A model generated the notes under the pieces. That model had not been told where the DNA came from, did no database searches, and was given only the letters and a program-made list of their open reading frames with translations. The position numbers and the translations under genes are program-made. From Spirochaetae bacterium HGW-Spirochaetae-3 (GTDB lineage: Bacteria > Spirochaetota > Spirochaetia > Treponematales > UBA12059), in contig PGXV01000008.1 in NCBI GenBank assembly GCA_002839315.1, forward strand, positions 1 to 43,617: a DNA stretch of 43,617 nt, in the 5' to 3' direction. Positions 15,472 to 23,234 of the stretch are shown piece after piece (position 1 is the stretch's first letter; each line of letters opens with the position of its first letter).

Positions 15472-15830
15472 GATCGTTCCTCGATGGATGTATGTTACAT
15501 CCGCCATTGACCGCGAGGAGGAACGAGCTTTTTCAGGCTTGTTCTCTTCGCTACGCCTTGGCGGCGCCATGGGTCCGGAGTTTATCGGGGCTGGTATAAA
15601 TCATCATTATGCTACCTCCAAGTTTCACGAAGATGGGCTAGAGTATGCCACAAGCCCATGGGCTTGTAAACGCCCTGAATCCGTATAATCAATTAGTATA
15701 CTCGGGCTCCGCGAGGAAAGGAAACGTATACCCGTTCTATAGCTTTCGCCGTATTCGCCTCCGTGCCATAGTAACCGGGCCGGCAGAATCCAGATCCAGG
15801 CGCGCGAGCGTCAGGGAAAGGAGGTGATCG
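15472..15830. other. Intergenic region before the possible leader peptide
   Basis: No gene is supported here. A 60-codon plus-strand frame (15645-15827) has no ribosome site and ends inside the strong Shine-Dalgarno sequence at 15818-15828. I reject it. The region holds a perfect 18-bp palindrome (acaagcccatgggcttgt, 15650-15667), a TATAAT at 15684-15689 and a TATACT at 15697-15702, both without convincing -35 boxes. Confidence 0.5.
15650..15667. promoter_or_regulatory. Perfect 18-bp palindrome, possible operator
   Basis: The sequence acaagcccatgggcttgt is its own reverse complement over all 18 bases. It lies 17 bp upstream of a TATAAT box. The symmetry suits binding of a dimeric regulator. 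No T-run follows, so it is not a terminator. Confidence 0.35.
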
Positions 15831-15866
15831 ATGATCGACTTTGCGCGGAGGGCTACGGCCCTCTGA
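15831..15866 (+). CDS. Possible 11-aa leader peptide
   Basis: The peptide MIDFARRATAL follows an unusually strong Shine-Dalgarno stretch, AAAGGAGGTGATCG, which is complementary to the 3' end of 16S rRNA over about 12 bases. A strong terminator starts eight bases after the stop. The metallophosphoesterase gene begins 100 bp after the peptide's ATG. This layout (leader peptide, terminator, gene) resembles an attenuator. The peptide has two adjacent Arg codons (CGG AGG), which could act as a sensor. It could also be chance, since the frame is only 12 codons. Confidence 0.35.
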   Translation: MIDFARRATAL

Positions 15867-15873
15867 ACGAGTC

Positions 15874-15907
15874 AGCGGCCGCCCCTCTCGGGGCGGCCGC
15901 TCTTTTC
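15874..15907 (+). terminator. Intrinsic terminator between leader peptide and metallophosphoesterase
   Basis: A perfect 12-bp stem (agcggccgcccc, 15874-15885, with ggggcggccgct, 15890-15901), a 4-nt loop and the tract cttttcc. It lies 60 bp before the ATG at 15966. So it either ends an upstream transcript or acts as an attenuator. Confidence 0.85.
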
Positions 15908-15965
15908 CTCGCCACGGCTTGACCGCGCCGGCGCTCCGTCGTACGCTGGACGCCGGAGGATCGCC

Positions 15966-17153
15966 ATGCAATCCAGCAAGAACCCTTTCTCGCTTATCGT
16001 CGCGTCGTCGGCTTTCGCCGCGATGGCCGCGTTCATGATATGGGCTTTCGCGCAGGCCGGAACTCTGGGCATGTACCGCTGGGGAGGCACCCGTGGCATG
16101 ATACTGGCGCTCTGCGCCGTCGGCGTCTTTCCGCTCGTCGCCACCATCGCCACGCGAGCCCTGTTCAGTACCGAAGGCAAGGCATTCGCCATAGCGAACG
16201 CGATATGCGTCGCCGTATCGACGCTGTCCTTGCTCGTCACCATAGGCGTATCGCTCTTCGTTCTCACGAACGCATACGGCGACGCGGCGTCCGCCGACAG
16301 GCCCGCGACCGTCGACCCGGCACAGGGCTTTCCGCTACGTAAGGGAATCGACGGTTCGCCCACCTTCAGGATAGCCTTGTCGTCCGATCCACACTACGGC
16401 CGCGAGGCTTCCGACTCGCCCGCGAGGAGCGCGATACTACGCCTTTCGCAGGCCGAATACGAGAACGGGACCCTCGACGCGTTCTTCGACCTCGGGGACA
16501 CCGTCGAGATGGGCATGGCCGCGGCGGGTTGGAAGGAAGCGATCGAGTCGATACGGCGCGACGCGCCCGCACTACCCTTCGTTGCGCTGCTAGGCAACCA
16601 CGATTCAATAATCGGAGGCATAACACGCTGGAAGACGGCGTTCGCGTTAGAGCCGTCATGGCGCATGGACGAGGGGCCGGTCCACTTCATAGCGCTGGAC
16701 CTTCTATGGGGCCCCGAAGGCTTCGGCGCCGCCAAGAAGGCCTGGCTTAAGGCCCAGCTCGATTCCATACCGGTTACCGACTACATCGTCGTACTGTCCC
16801 ATTGCTTCTTCTATTCGTCCGGATACGTCGACGAAGGAACCGGCATGCCTTGGTACGACCACGCCGACATGCTCCGCGAGGTGGCTCCGCTGATCGCCGG
16901 CAAGGCCGACCTCGTCGTATCGGGGCATAACCACTATATGGAATGGATAGAAGCGGACGGTAGCGCGTGGGCGGTCGTCGGCGCGATGGGCGGCAAGCCC
17001 GACCCGGTACCGAGTTACGTCTCCCCGGGCTCGGTATGGTTTAGCCGGGGCGTATTCGGCCGCCTGATCATCGAATTGCGTCCGGAAGGACTGGCGTGCG
17101 AGTTCCAGGACCAAACAGGGAAGGCGCTATTCCAGAAGACCTTGTCTAAATAG
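15966..17153 (+). CDS. Membrane-anchored metallophosphoesterase
   Basis: A 395-aa protein. Three membrane helices lie at about residues 9-30, 40-62 and 75-100. A calcineurin-like phosphoesterase domain follows (about 135-385). All metal-binding motifs are present: SSDPHYG (D-x-H), FDLGDTVEMG (GD), LLGNHDSIIGG (GNHD), SHCFFYS (His) and VSGHNHYMEW (GHxH). The enzyme should hydrolyse phosphomonoesters or diesters on the membrane surface. Which side the domain faces and the substrate are unknown. GGAGGATCGCC precedes the ATG, a strong start. The following AEC transporter remnant starts within 10 bp of the stop, so the two were probably once one operon. Confidence 0.88.
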   Translation: MQSSKNPFSLIVASSAFAAMAAFMIWAFAQAGTLGMYRWGGTRGMILALCAVGVFPLVATIATRALFSTEGKAFAIANAICVAVSTLSLLVTIGVSLFVLTNAYGDAASADRPATVDPAQGFPLRKGIDGSPTFRIALSSDPHYGREASDSPARSAILRLSQAEYENGTLDAFFDLGDTVEMGMAAAGWKEAIESIRRDAPALPFVALLGNHDSIIGGITRWKTAFALEPSWRMDEGPVHFIALDLLWGPEGFGAAKKAWLKAQLDSIPVTDYIVVLSHCFFYSSGYVDEGTGMPWYDHADMLREVAPLIAGKADLVVSGHNHYMEWIEADGSAWAVVGAMGGKPDPVPSYVSPGSVWFSRGVFGRLIIELRPEGLACEFQDQTGKALFQKTLSK

Positions 17154-17158
17154 GCAGG

Positions 17159-17752
17159 CTTGAGCGACATCGAGTATTTCCGGTAGTACTCGCCTTACTG
17201 AATGCGTTTGGTAGCGTCCTTTCCGTCCTCTTGATGATAGCCGTAGGCGTCGCAGTTGGCGGGGCCAACTGCGGCCCAGGAAACGGCAGCACCGCCGGCG
17301 ATGGCGGCCGCCTCATATCGAGGCTGGTCATAACGGTTTCCCTGTCGGCCTACATGATCGCCAACCTGACGGGCGGCTACGACCGCGCCAGGCTCGTGTC
17401 GATGCCGCCCGGATTGCCGACCCCGTTGTCTATGCTGTTCATCGGTATCGTTATATCGCGGGTCGAATGGCGCAGGCTCCGCCTCGATCGAGACTTCGCG
17501 CTCGTCCTCATGGGCCGATTCGTCCAGTCCCCGGCGATCCTCGTGCTCCTGATACGATGGACCGACCTGCCGACGCTTATTAAGCAGGTATTCCTCGTCC
17601 AGGCAATGATGCCGGCGATAACCCAGACACCCATCCTCGCCGACGCCTACGGCGCCGACACCGAGTACGCGGGCATAGCCACGTCCTTTTCGACGATCAT
17701 GAGCCTCGCGGTCATCCCCGTATGCCTCGCCGTATCGGGGATCGTTCTGTAG
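17159..17752 (+). pseudogene. AEC-family (auxin efflux carrier-like) transporter remnant
   Basis: The C-terminal half is clear: PTPLSMLFIGIVISRVEW, VLMGRFVQSPAIL and QAMMPAITQTPILADAYG match the last five helices of AEC permeases. The N-terminal part has helix 1 (VFPVVLALLNAFGSVL, then LLMIAVGVAVGG) and helix 2 (ISRLVITVSLSAYMIANLTGG). The middle is missing: about 100 residues (helices 3-5) are absent between ANLTGG and VSMPPGLPTPLS. There is also a frameshift near 17180: a start TTG at 17160 reads SDIEYF and then stops, while the first helix continues in the +1 frame without a usable start. An AEC permease normally has about 310 residues and 10 helices. It looks inactive. Confidence 0.8.
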
Positions 17753-17910
17753 GAGCCATGAACAGGCCCGAGGAATGATAGCCACCAAGAACCAGCATTA
17801 CCGTTTCGCTTCTAGAAAAGCGCCTACAATTCCCGCTTTATGGTCGGGATTCTGCCATGAATATGCATCGTAGACCGAGCGCATTATCGTTTCCAAATTA
17901 AAAAGGATAA
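17753..17910. other. Short intergenic region after the pseudogene
   Basis: No gene is seen. Near its right end, cgtttccaa (17888-17896) is the inverse of the ttggaaacg core of the repeats that begin at 17911, so it may mark the other border of the same element. Confidence 0.4.
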
Positions 17911-18041
17911 CTGATCAAGTTGGAAACGAAAGCTGATCAACTTGGAAACGAAGACTGATCAAGTTGGAAACGGAAAGCTGATCAAGTTGGAAACGGGAAG
18001 CTGACCAACTTGGAAACGGGAAGCTGATCAACTTGGAAACG
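17911..18041 (+). repeat. Six tandem 18-bp direct repeats
   Basis: Copies of ctgatcaasttggaaacg (s = c or g) start at 17911, 17933, 17955, 17978, 18001 and 18024. They are 22-23 bp apart, about two turns of DNA. The only variation is C or G at the centre of the caasttg core plus one T-to-C change in copy 5. Spacers are just 4-5 bp, so this is not CRISPR. The regular spacing suits iterons or the multiple terminal repeats of IS21-family elements. No transposase or replication gene is next to it. Confidence 0.88.
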
Positions 18042-18113
18042 GATTATCAACCGACTTGAGTATCAAAAACGCATTGGAATAGTCGCAGAACGCTATGCAA
18101 CGCTCGCCGACCG

Positions 18114-18256
18114 AAGCCGACCGGCGAGCGCAGCGAACTCGGTCGCTACTATAAAGCCCCGCACCGCAAAGCCGACCGGCGAGCGCAGCGAACTCGGTCG
18201 CTACCAACGAGCCCCACATCGCAAAGCCGACCGGCGAGCGCAGCGAACTCGGTCGC
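18114..18256. repeat. Three 33-36-bp repeats with 55-bp period
   Basis: The unit aagccgaccggcgagcgcag, continuing with cgaactcggtcgctac, occurs at 18114-18149, 18169-18204 and 18224-18256. The last copy is shortened. The spacers are partly conserved too (agcccc, cgcaa). Each copy can fold as an imperfect hairpin (cgac/gtcg outside, cgag/ctcg inside). Together with the larger hairpins at 18275-18354 it makes a highly structured non-coding stretch. Confidence 0.85.
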
Positions 18257-18274
18257 CGCCTATCTCTAAAAAGC

Positions 18275-18354
18275 GCCGCGGAGATGACCTGCGAACGAAG
18301 TGAGTCAGGTCGATTCCGCGGCGGTTAACGCCGCGCGAAGCGTCGGCGTTAACC
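18275..18354 (-). terminator. Structured region after the ABC permease stop
   Basis: Directly after the stop on the minus strand comes a perfect 11-bp stem (18344-18354 with 18323-18333, arm ggttaacgccg, 10-nt loop). It is followed by a second, larger hairpin with arms cgccgcgg...gacctg and caggtc...ccgcggcg (about 18276-18325, three mismatches). There is no U-run. It probably ends or stabilises the nucleoside-transporter mRNA. Confidence 0.5.
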
Positions 18355-19307
18355 TAGCGTTTTCCCTGGTCGTATATCTCGCCGGCGGCCTTGGGGCCCA
18401 CGGACTTGCCCGCGAACACGACGAGGGCGACGATCGTCAGGACATACGGCAGGGCGTAGAACATCTCCTGCGGCAGCGATGACAGGAACGGGATATCCTT
18501 GGCGTAGAACGATAGAACCTGCGAGAAGCCGAAGAACATACCGGCGCCGAGGACGCCCCAGGGGTTCCATTTCCCGAACACGAGCGAGGCCATGGCGATG
18601 AAGCCCGTACCGTGGATAGACGTCAGCGTATACTGGATATCCTGGGTAAGAACCATAGTGGCTCCGGCGAGCCCGGCCAACGCGCCCGAGAGTACGACGC
18701 CCGCGTAGCGCATGGCGTAGACGTTGATGCCCATGGACGCGGCGGCCTGGGGATGCTCGCCGCAGGATCGTAGCCGCAGGCCGAACGGCGTCTTGAAAAC
18801 CACGAACCATGTCAGTACGACGAGGACTATCGCGACGTAGAACGTCGGATACATCTCGTAGAACAGCATCGGCCCGATGATAGGAATCTTCTCGAGGCCG
18901 GGCACGGTGATCTTGCGAAGACCGTAGCTGAACGCGCGCGTCCTCTGCTGAGTAAAGAGGATCTGGCATAGATAGACGGTCAGGCCGCCCGCCAGTATAT
19001 TCAGCGCGGTAGCGGATATGACCTGGTCCGCCTTCAGGTGAATGCTCGTAAAGGCGTGTATCATCGAGAATAGCATTCCCGATACGATACCGGTCAGGAG
19101 GCCGAACCACGGCGCCATCGGCGTCAGGGGCTCGAGAACGACGGTTACCGACGCGCCAGCGAACGCGCCGACCATCATGATGCCCTCAAGGGCGATATTG
19201 GAAACGCCTGAGCGCTCGCTGAATAGCCCCCCGAGCGCGGCCATCACGATCGGCGCGCCGAACATCAGCGCTATCGGGAACATCTGTAGTACCATGCCGA
19301 GGCTCAT
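18354..19307 (-). CDS. ABC transporter permease, nucleoside (BmpA/PnrA type), second subunit
   Basis: A 317-aa inner-membrane permease of the branched-chain-amino-acid/ribose-like type (BPD_transp_2), with about 8-9 helices. Diagnostic stretches are GGLFSERSGVSNIALEGIMMVGAF near the N terminus, GLRLRSCGEHPQAAASMGINV (EAA-like loop contacting the ATPase, about residues 198-218) and FIAMASLVFGKWNPWG near the C terminus. Paralogues pair with a longer permease in Treponema and Bacillus nucleoside importers. GGAGG lies seven bases before the ATG. The ATG overlaps the stop of the other permease by 4 bp, so the subunits are translationally coupled. Confidence 0.9.
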   Translation of the reverse strand: MSLGMVLQMFPIALMFGAPIVMAALGGLFSERSGVSNIALEGIMMVGAFAGASVTVVLEPLTPMAPWFGLLTGIVSGMLFSMIHAFTSIHLKADQVISATALNILAGGLTVYLCQILFTQQRTRAFSYGLRKITVPGLEKIPIIGPMLFYEMYPTFYVAIVLVVLTWFVVFKTPFGLRLRSCGEHPQAAASMGINVYAMRYAGVVLSGALAGLAGATMVLTQDIQYTLTSIHGTGFIAMASLVFGKWNPWGVLGAGMFFGFSQVLSFYAKDIPFLSSLPQEMFYALPYVLTIVALVVFAGKSVGPKAAGEIYDQGKR

Positions 19308-20440
19308 ACGCCCGCCTCCTCAGTCTCGGTCGGGAGCGCGAGCCCCTTCGTACGCCTCAACTTCACTATCGTTACGATACGCTCTATGCCGTACTTCATA
19401 GCGACGAACAGCACGATCGACGCCATGATGATGCCGCCGATCTCCTTCGGGATGCCGTTCGACTGCATCAACGGCCCGGCGGCCTTGAGCATGCCGAACA
19501 GAAGCCCCGCGAGCAGTATTCCTGACGCCTGACAGGCTCCGACGAGCGCCACCGCGAGACCGTCGAACCCGTAGCCCTCGGCGGCCGACAGCGCTCGGCC
19601 GAAGCTGAAGGTTCCGGTCGTTATGATGGCGCCGGCTAGCCCGGCGAACGCGCCGGCTATCATCATCGAGACGACGATATTCCTGTTCACCTTCATGCCC
19701 GCGTACTTAGCGCCGTCCTTGTTGTAGCCTACCGCGCGGAGGCCGAAACCGAACGTCGTCTTCTCGAGTATGAACCAGTACGCGACTATGGCGATCAGGA
19801 CGGGAACGAAGCCCCAGTTGAGCCTCGAGCCGTTGGTCAACGATTCCAGCCAAGGGCTCTTGAGTAACGCGCTTTGAGGGAATTGCGCCGTCTTGACGCG
19901 GTCAACCGAACCGAACACGTTGAGAATCGTCCAGTTATTAAAATGAAGGGCCACGTAATTGAGCATTATCGTGACGACGACCTCGTGGACGTTGAATCGG
20001 GCCTTGAGGAACCCGGGAACGGCGCCCCATAGCGCCCCCGCCATCATGCCGGCCGCCAGTATCATCGGAACGTGGATGAAGGCCGGCGCCTTGACCGTGA
20101 GCGCCACGGCGGTCGCCGCGAGGGATCCGACCATCATCTGACCCTCGGCGCCGATATTGAAAATGCCCGTCCTGGCCGCGAACCCGAAACACAGGCCCGT
20201 CAGGATAATAGGCATAGCCTGGATGACGAGCTCGCCTATATAGCGCGGATTGAACGAGCGCATCGCGATATTGATGCCGGTGACGCCCTGAAGCATGGCA
20301 TTGAACATCAGGAGCGGGCTCTTGCCGGTGAACAGCAGGAAGATCGAGCCGACGAGGAAGCCGAGCAGCACGGCGATGAGCGGGACGAGGACGGCGTCGA
20401 GCCTCCCCGAGCCGTTCTTCTTTTTCTTGCCCATGGTCAT
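19304..20440 (-). CDS. ABC transporter permease, nucleoside (BmpA/PnrA type), first subunit
   Basis: A 378-aa permease with about 9-10 helices and a basic N terminus (MTMGKKKKNGSG). The block GFAARTGIFNIGAEGQMMVGSLAA is the family signature, and the coupling loop GFGLRAVGYNKDGAKYAGMKV (about residues 235-255) contacts the ATPase. SRALSAAEGYGFDGLAVALVGAC-type residues (FGRALSAAEGYGFDGLAVAL) are conserved near the C terminus. It forms the pore together with the next permease. Its ATG at 20440 overlaps the ATPase stop by 4 bp, with AAAGG upstream. The second in-frame ATG at 20434 is also usable. Confidence 0.9.
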   Translation of the reverse strand: MTMGKKKKNGSGRLDAVLVPLIAVLLGFLVGSIFLLFTGKSPLLMFNAMLQGVTGINIAMRSFNPRYIGELVIQAMPIILTGLCFGFAARTGIFNIGAEGQMMVGSLAATAVALTVKAPAFIHVPMILAAGMMAGALWGAVPGFLKARFNVHEVVVTIMLNYVALHFNNWTILNVFGSVDRVKTAQFPQSALLKSPWLESLTNGSRLNWGFVPVLIAIVAYWFILEKTTFGFGLRAVGYNKDGAKYAGMKVNRNIVVSMMIAGAFAGLAGAIITTGTFSFGRALSAAEGYGFDGLAVALVGACQASGILLAGLLFGMLKAAGPLMQSNGIPKEIGGIIMASIVLFVAMKYGIERIVTIVKLRRTKGLALPTETEEAGV

Positions 20441-21957
20441 CCGACCTTTCTGACGGAGCCGGACATCATCAGCCCGAGCTCGTTCTCGTCGGTCTTGTCC
20501 GCGTCGACGACGCCGACGATCTCGCCGCCGTATATGACGGCGATACGGTCGGATACGTCGAGTATCTCGTCGAGCTCTAGCGAGACGAGCAGGATAGCCT
20601 TGCCCTTGTCGCGTTCGGCTATGATGCGCTTATGGATGTATTCGATGGCGCCGACGTCGAGGCCGCGCGTAGGCTGGGCGATGACGAACGCTATCGGAGA
20701 ACGGTCTATCTCGCGCGCGAGGATGGCCTTCTGCTGGTTGCCTCCGGACATGGACCTGGCCTTGGTAGCGGGCCCCCGGCCCGAGCGCACGTCGAACTCC
20801 TCGATGAGGCGGTCGGCGTTCTTGCGTATCGCCTCGTAATTCAGGATGCCGCGATGCGAGAACGGAGCCTTGCCGTACGAGTGGATGACCATGTTCTCGT
20901 CGAGCCTGAAATCGAGAACGAGGCCATAACGGTGCCTATCCTCGGGGATATGGCCGAGACCGTGGTCGAGCCGCTGCCTGATGGGGAAATCGGTCACGTC
21001 GACGCCCTCGATGGTAATCGATCCTGACTCGATCGGAGCCAGCCCGGTCAGCGCCTGTATCAACTCGGTCTGCCCGTTGCCGTCGATGCCGCACAGGCCG
21101 AGTATCTCGCCCGAGCGAACCGACAGCGACAGGCTCTTGACGCCGAGGAGCCCCTTGGCGTTCTTGACGCACAGATCCTTGACCTGGAGCACGACGTCGC
21201 CCGGCTTAGCCGCCCCCTTGTCGACGGAGAAATTGACTTCCCGGCCGACCATCATCTCCGCCATGCGCGCTTCGCTGGTATCGACGACGGGAACGGTGCC
21301 GATCAGCTTGCCGCGCCGTAGCACGGTGCAGGTATCGGCGACTTCCTTTATCTCTTTAAGCTTGTGCGTTATCAGCAGTATCGTCTTGCCCTCTTCGACG
21401 AGGCGCCTCATGATGCCGATCAGCTCGTGGATCTCCTGCGGAGTCAATACCGCCGTCGGTTCGTCGAATATAAGGATCTCGGCGTCGCGGTAGAGCATCT
21501 TGAGGATCTCCACCCGCTGCTGCATGCTGACGCTGATATCCTCGATCTTTGCGTACGGATCCACATCGAGCCCGTACAGTTTGGACAGCTCGGCGACCTT
21601 TTCCGCTGCGCTCTTTATGTCGAGCACGGGTCCCTTGCGCGGTTCCAGTCCGAGGATGATGTTCTCGGTCACGGTAAAATTGTGCACGAGCTTGAAGTGC
21701 TGGTGCACCATGCCTATGCCCAGCTCGTTGGCTACGTTAGGATCGCTGATGCGAACGTTCTCGCCGCGAATCCTGATGCTACCGCCGTCGGGCGAATACA
21801 GCCCGAAGAGAATGCTCATCAGCGTCGACTTACCGGCACCGTTCTCGCCGAGAAGGGCGTGAATGGAGCCCTTTTCGACCTGAAGCGTCACGTCATCGTT
21901 TGCGCGAATACCCGGGAAGTCTTTGATGATATTGAGCATCTCGATGATGTACGCCAT
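20437..21957 (-). CDS. ABC transporter ATPase, nucleoside import, two ATPase domains
   Basis: A 506-aa protein with two fused nucleotide-binding domains, as in sugar/nucleoside importers of the RbsA/NupO type. The first domain has Walker A GENGAGKSTLMS (about residues 37-48), signature region ISVSMQQRVEILKML and Walker B EILIFDEPTAVLT. The second has a degenerate Walker A region GIDGNGQTELIQ, signature MSGGNQQKAILAREI and a Walker B region IAFVIAQPTRGLD. The signature LSGGQ is changed to VSMQQ in domain 1, and the catalytic Glu of domain 2 is replaced by Gln (AQPTRG), so only one ATP site may be fully active, as is common in this family. It energises uptake for the two permeases. Confidence 0.92.
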   Translation of the reverse strand: MAYIIEMLNIIKDFPGIRANDDVTLQVEKGSIHALLGENGAGKSTLMSILFGLYSPDGGSIRIRGENVRISDPNVANELGIGMVHQHFKLVHNFTVTENIILGLEPRKGPVLDIKSAAEKVAELSKLYGLDVDPYAKIEDISVSMQQRVEILKMLYRDAEILIFDEPTAVLTPQEIHELIGIMRRLVEEGKTILLITHKLKEIKEVADTCTVLRRGKLIGTVPVVDTSEARMAEMMVGREVNFSVDKGAAKPGDVVLQVKDLCVKNAKGLLGVKSLSLSVRSGEILGLCGIDGNGQTELIQALTGLAPIESGSITIEGVDVTDFPIRQRLDHGLGHIPEDRHRYGLVLDFRLDENMVIHSYGKAPFSHRGILNYEAIRKNADRLIEEFDVRSGRGPATKARSMSGGNQQKAILAREIDRSPIAFVIAQPTRGLDVGAIEYIHKRIIAERDKGKAILLVSLELDEILDVSDRIAVIYGGEIVGVVDADKTDENELGLMMSGSVRKVG

Positions 21958-21988
21958 CGCGTGCCCCCAATAGAACTACATGGGATTT

Positions 21989-22018
21989 CCCCGTCGCTGG
22001 CCATTCCGCCCGACGGGG
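21989..22018 (-). promoter_or_regulatory. Hairpin in the leader of the ABC ATPase gene
   Basis: A perfect 8-bp stem (ccccgtcg, 21989-21996, with cgacgggg, 22011-22018) with a 14-nt loop. It lies between the terminator after the BMP gene and the ATPase start at 21957. It could shape read-through or protect the 5' end of the processed ABC mRNA. No function is proven. Confidence 0.4.
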
Positions 22019-22051
22019 TATAACAGAATACAGTATTTTTCCGGATTAGGG

Positions 22052-22081
22052 AAGAAAAAGCCGCCCTCGAGAGGGCGGCTC
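22052..22081 (-). terminator. Intrinsic terminator after the BMP lipoprotein gene
   Basis: The minus strand has a perfect 10-bp stem (agccgccctc, 22080-22071 reverse, with gagggcggct) and a 2-nt loop, followed directly by CTTTTTC. It lies between the binding-protein gene and the ATPase gene, so it should keep the transporter mRNA low compared with the abundant binding protein. Confidence 0.9.
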
Positions 22082-22101
22082 AATCGTCTTGTAGGACGGA
22101 T

Positions 22102-23145
22102 TTACTTAGCGGGAACCTCGGAAACGGTGAGAGCGCCGGAGGCGATCTTGTCTGCGTATTCCTTTACCGTAGCCGCGATGTCGGCGGAGAGGTTGGGATT
22201 CTCGTTCGGGATTCCGACGCCGGCGTTCTTCAGGGAGAACACGAGGGTCTGACCGCCGGGGAACTGGCCGGCCATGGTCATCTTGGCGACTTCGTACGCG
22301 GCGACGTCGACGCGCTTCATCATGGAGGTGAGCACGGCGGACTTGGTGCCGTAGATGCCGTCGGTGTACTGATCCTTGTCGACGCCGATCGCCCAACGGA
22401 CGTCGCCCTTCTCGGAGCGTTCCTTGGCTTCCTTGATCATACCGTTTCCGGTACCGCCCGCGGCGTGGAAGATGATGTAGGCGCCGGCGTTGAACTGCTT
22501 CTGCGCGAGAGCCTGTCCCTTATCGGGAGCGCCGAAGTCTCCGGCGTAGTCGACGAGCACCTTGGCTTCGGGATATACGGCCTTAACGCCCTGCTCGAAA
22601 CCGGCCTGGAAGCGCTCGATGAGCGGGAACTGCATGCCGCCGATGAATCCGACGACGTTCTTGCCGTCGGCCTTGGCCTTGAGGCCGGCCGCGACGCCGA
22701 CGAGGAACGAACCCTCGTGCTCGGCGAATACCGCGCTCACGACATTGGGCTTAGTGACCACGGTGTCGATCACGAGGAGGTTCTGGGTCGGATACTTGTC
22801 GGCGACCTCGCCCATGGCCTTCTCGAAGAGGAAGCCGGGCGCGACGATCAGGTTAAGCTTCTCGTCGGCGAAGGTGCTGAGGTTCGGTACGTAGTCGGCC
22901 TCGGCGGCGGACTGCAGGTACTTGGTGTCGGTTCCCTTGACGAGACCGTTCTCCTCGCCGAAGCGGACGATGCCTTCCCAGGTTCCCTGGTTGAAGGACT
23001 TATCATCTATTCCGCCGAGGTCGGTAACGAGACCGACCTTGAAGGCGGGCTTCGCAGGCACCGGGGCGGCTTTCTCGGCCTTGGCGCAGCCGGTGAAGGC
23101 GAGCGCGACAACGAGAAGCGTAGCGAAGAACGTTCGATACTTCAT
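22102..23145 (-). CDS. BMP-family nucleoside-binding lipoprotein (PnrA/TmpC-like)
   Basis: A 347-aa substrate-binding lipoprotein of the basic membrane protein family. It resembles Treponema pallidum PnrA (TmpC), which binds purine nucleosides for ABC import. The lipobox LAFTGC places the lipid-modified Cys at residue 20. The mature domain begins FKVGLVTDLGGIDDKSFNQG, a family signature. NLIVAPGFLFEKAM, EHEGSFLVGVAAGL, VGFIGGMQFPLIERFQAG and GGTGNGMIKEA are also typical, as are the nucleoside-contacting Asp and Phe residues of that fold. AAAGGAGAGATAT precedes the ATG, and a strong promoter lies 50-75 bp upstream. It is first in the transporter gene set. Confidence 0.93.
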   Translation of the reverse strand: MKYRTFFATLLVVALAFTGCAKAEKAAPVPAKPAFKVGLVTDLGGIDDKSFNQGTWEGIVRFGEENGLVKGTDTKYLQSAAEADYVPNLSTFADEKLNLIVAPGFLFEKAMGEVADKYPTQNLLVIDTVVTKPNVVSAVFAEHEGSFLVGVAAGLKAKADGKNVVGFIGGMQFPLIERFQAGFEQGVKAVYPEAKVLVDYAGDFGAPDKGQALAQKQFNAGAYIIFHAAGGTGNGMIKEAKERSEKGDVRWAIGVDKDQYTDGIYGTKSAVLTSMMKRVDVAAYEVAKMTMAGQFPGGQTLVFSLKNAGVGIPNENPNLSADIAATVKEYADKIASGALTVSEVPAK

Positions 23146-23192
23146 ATATCTCTCCTTTACTTTTCCGCATTGATGCGAAAACGTGGATCTTG

Positions 23193-23221
23193 ATAGTAAA
23201 CCTTTACATCATTCATGGCAA
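23193..23221 (-). promoter_or_regulatory. Promoter of the BMP/nucleoside ABC operon
   Basis: On the minus strand TTGCCA (23221-23216), a 17-bp spacer and TACTAT (23198-23193). The 5' UTR would be about 45 nt and includes a small hairpin (cgcat/atgcg). Placed after the second BMP gene, it lets the transporter be transcribed independently of valS-deoC. Confidence 0.65.
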
Positions 23222-23234
23222 GATGATTTTTTCC

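Noticed and set aside
15645-15827. 60-aa plus-strand ORF before the leader peptide
   Set aside because: No ribosome site, no family likeness, and it ends within the strong Shine-Dalgarno sequence.
17911-18041. CRISPR array
   Set aside because: The repeats are only 18 bp and the spacers 4-5 bp. Spacers are not unique 30-bp sequences and no cas genes are near.
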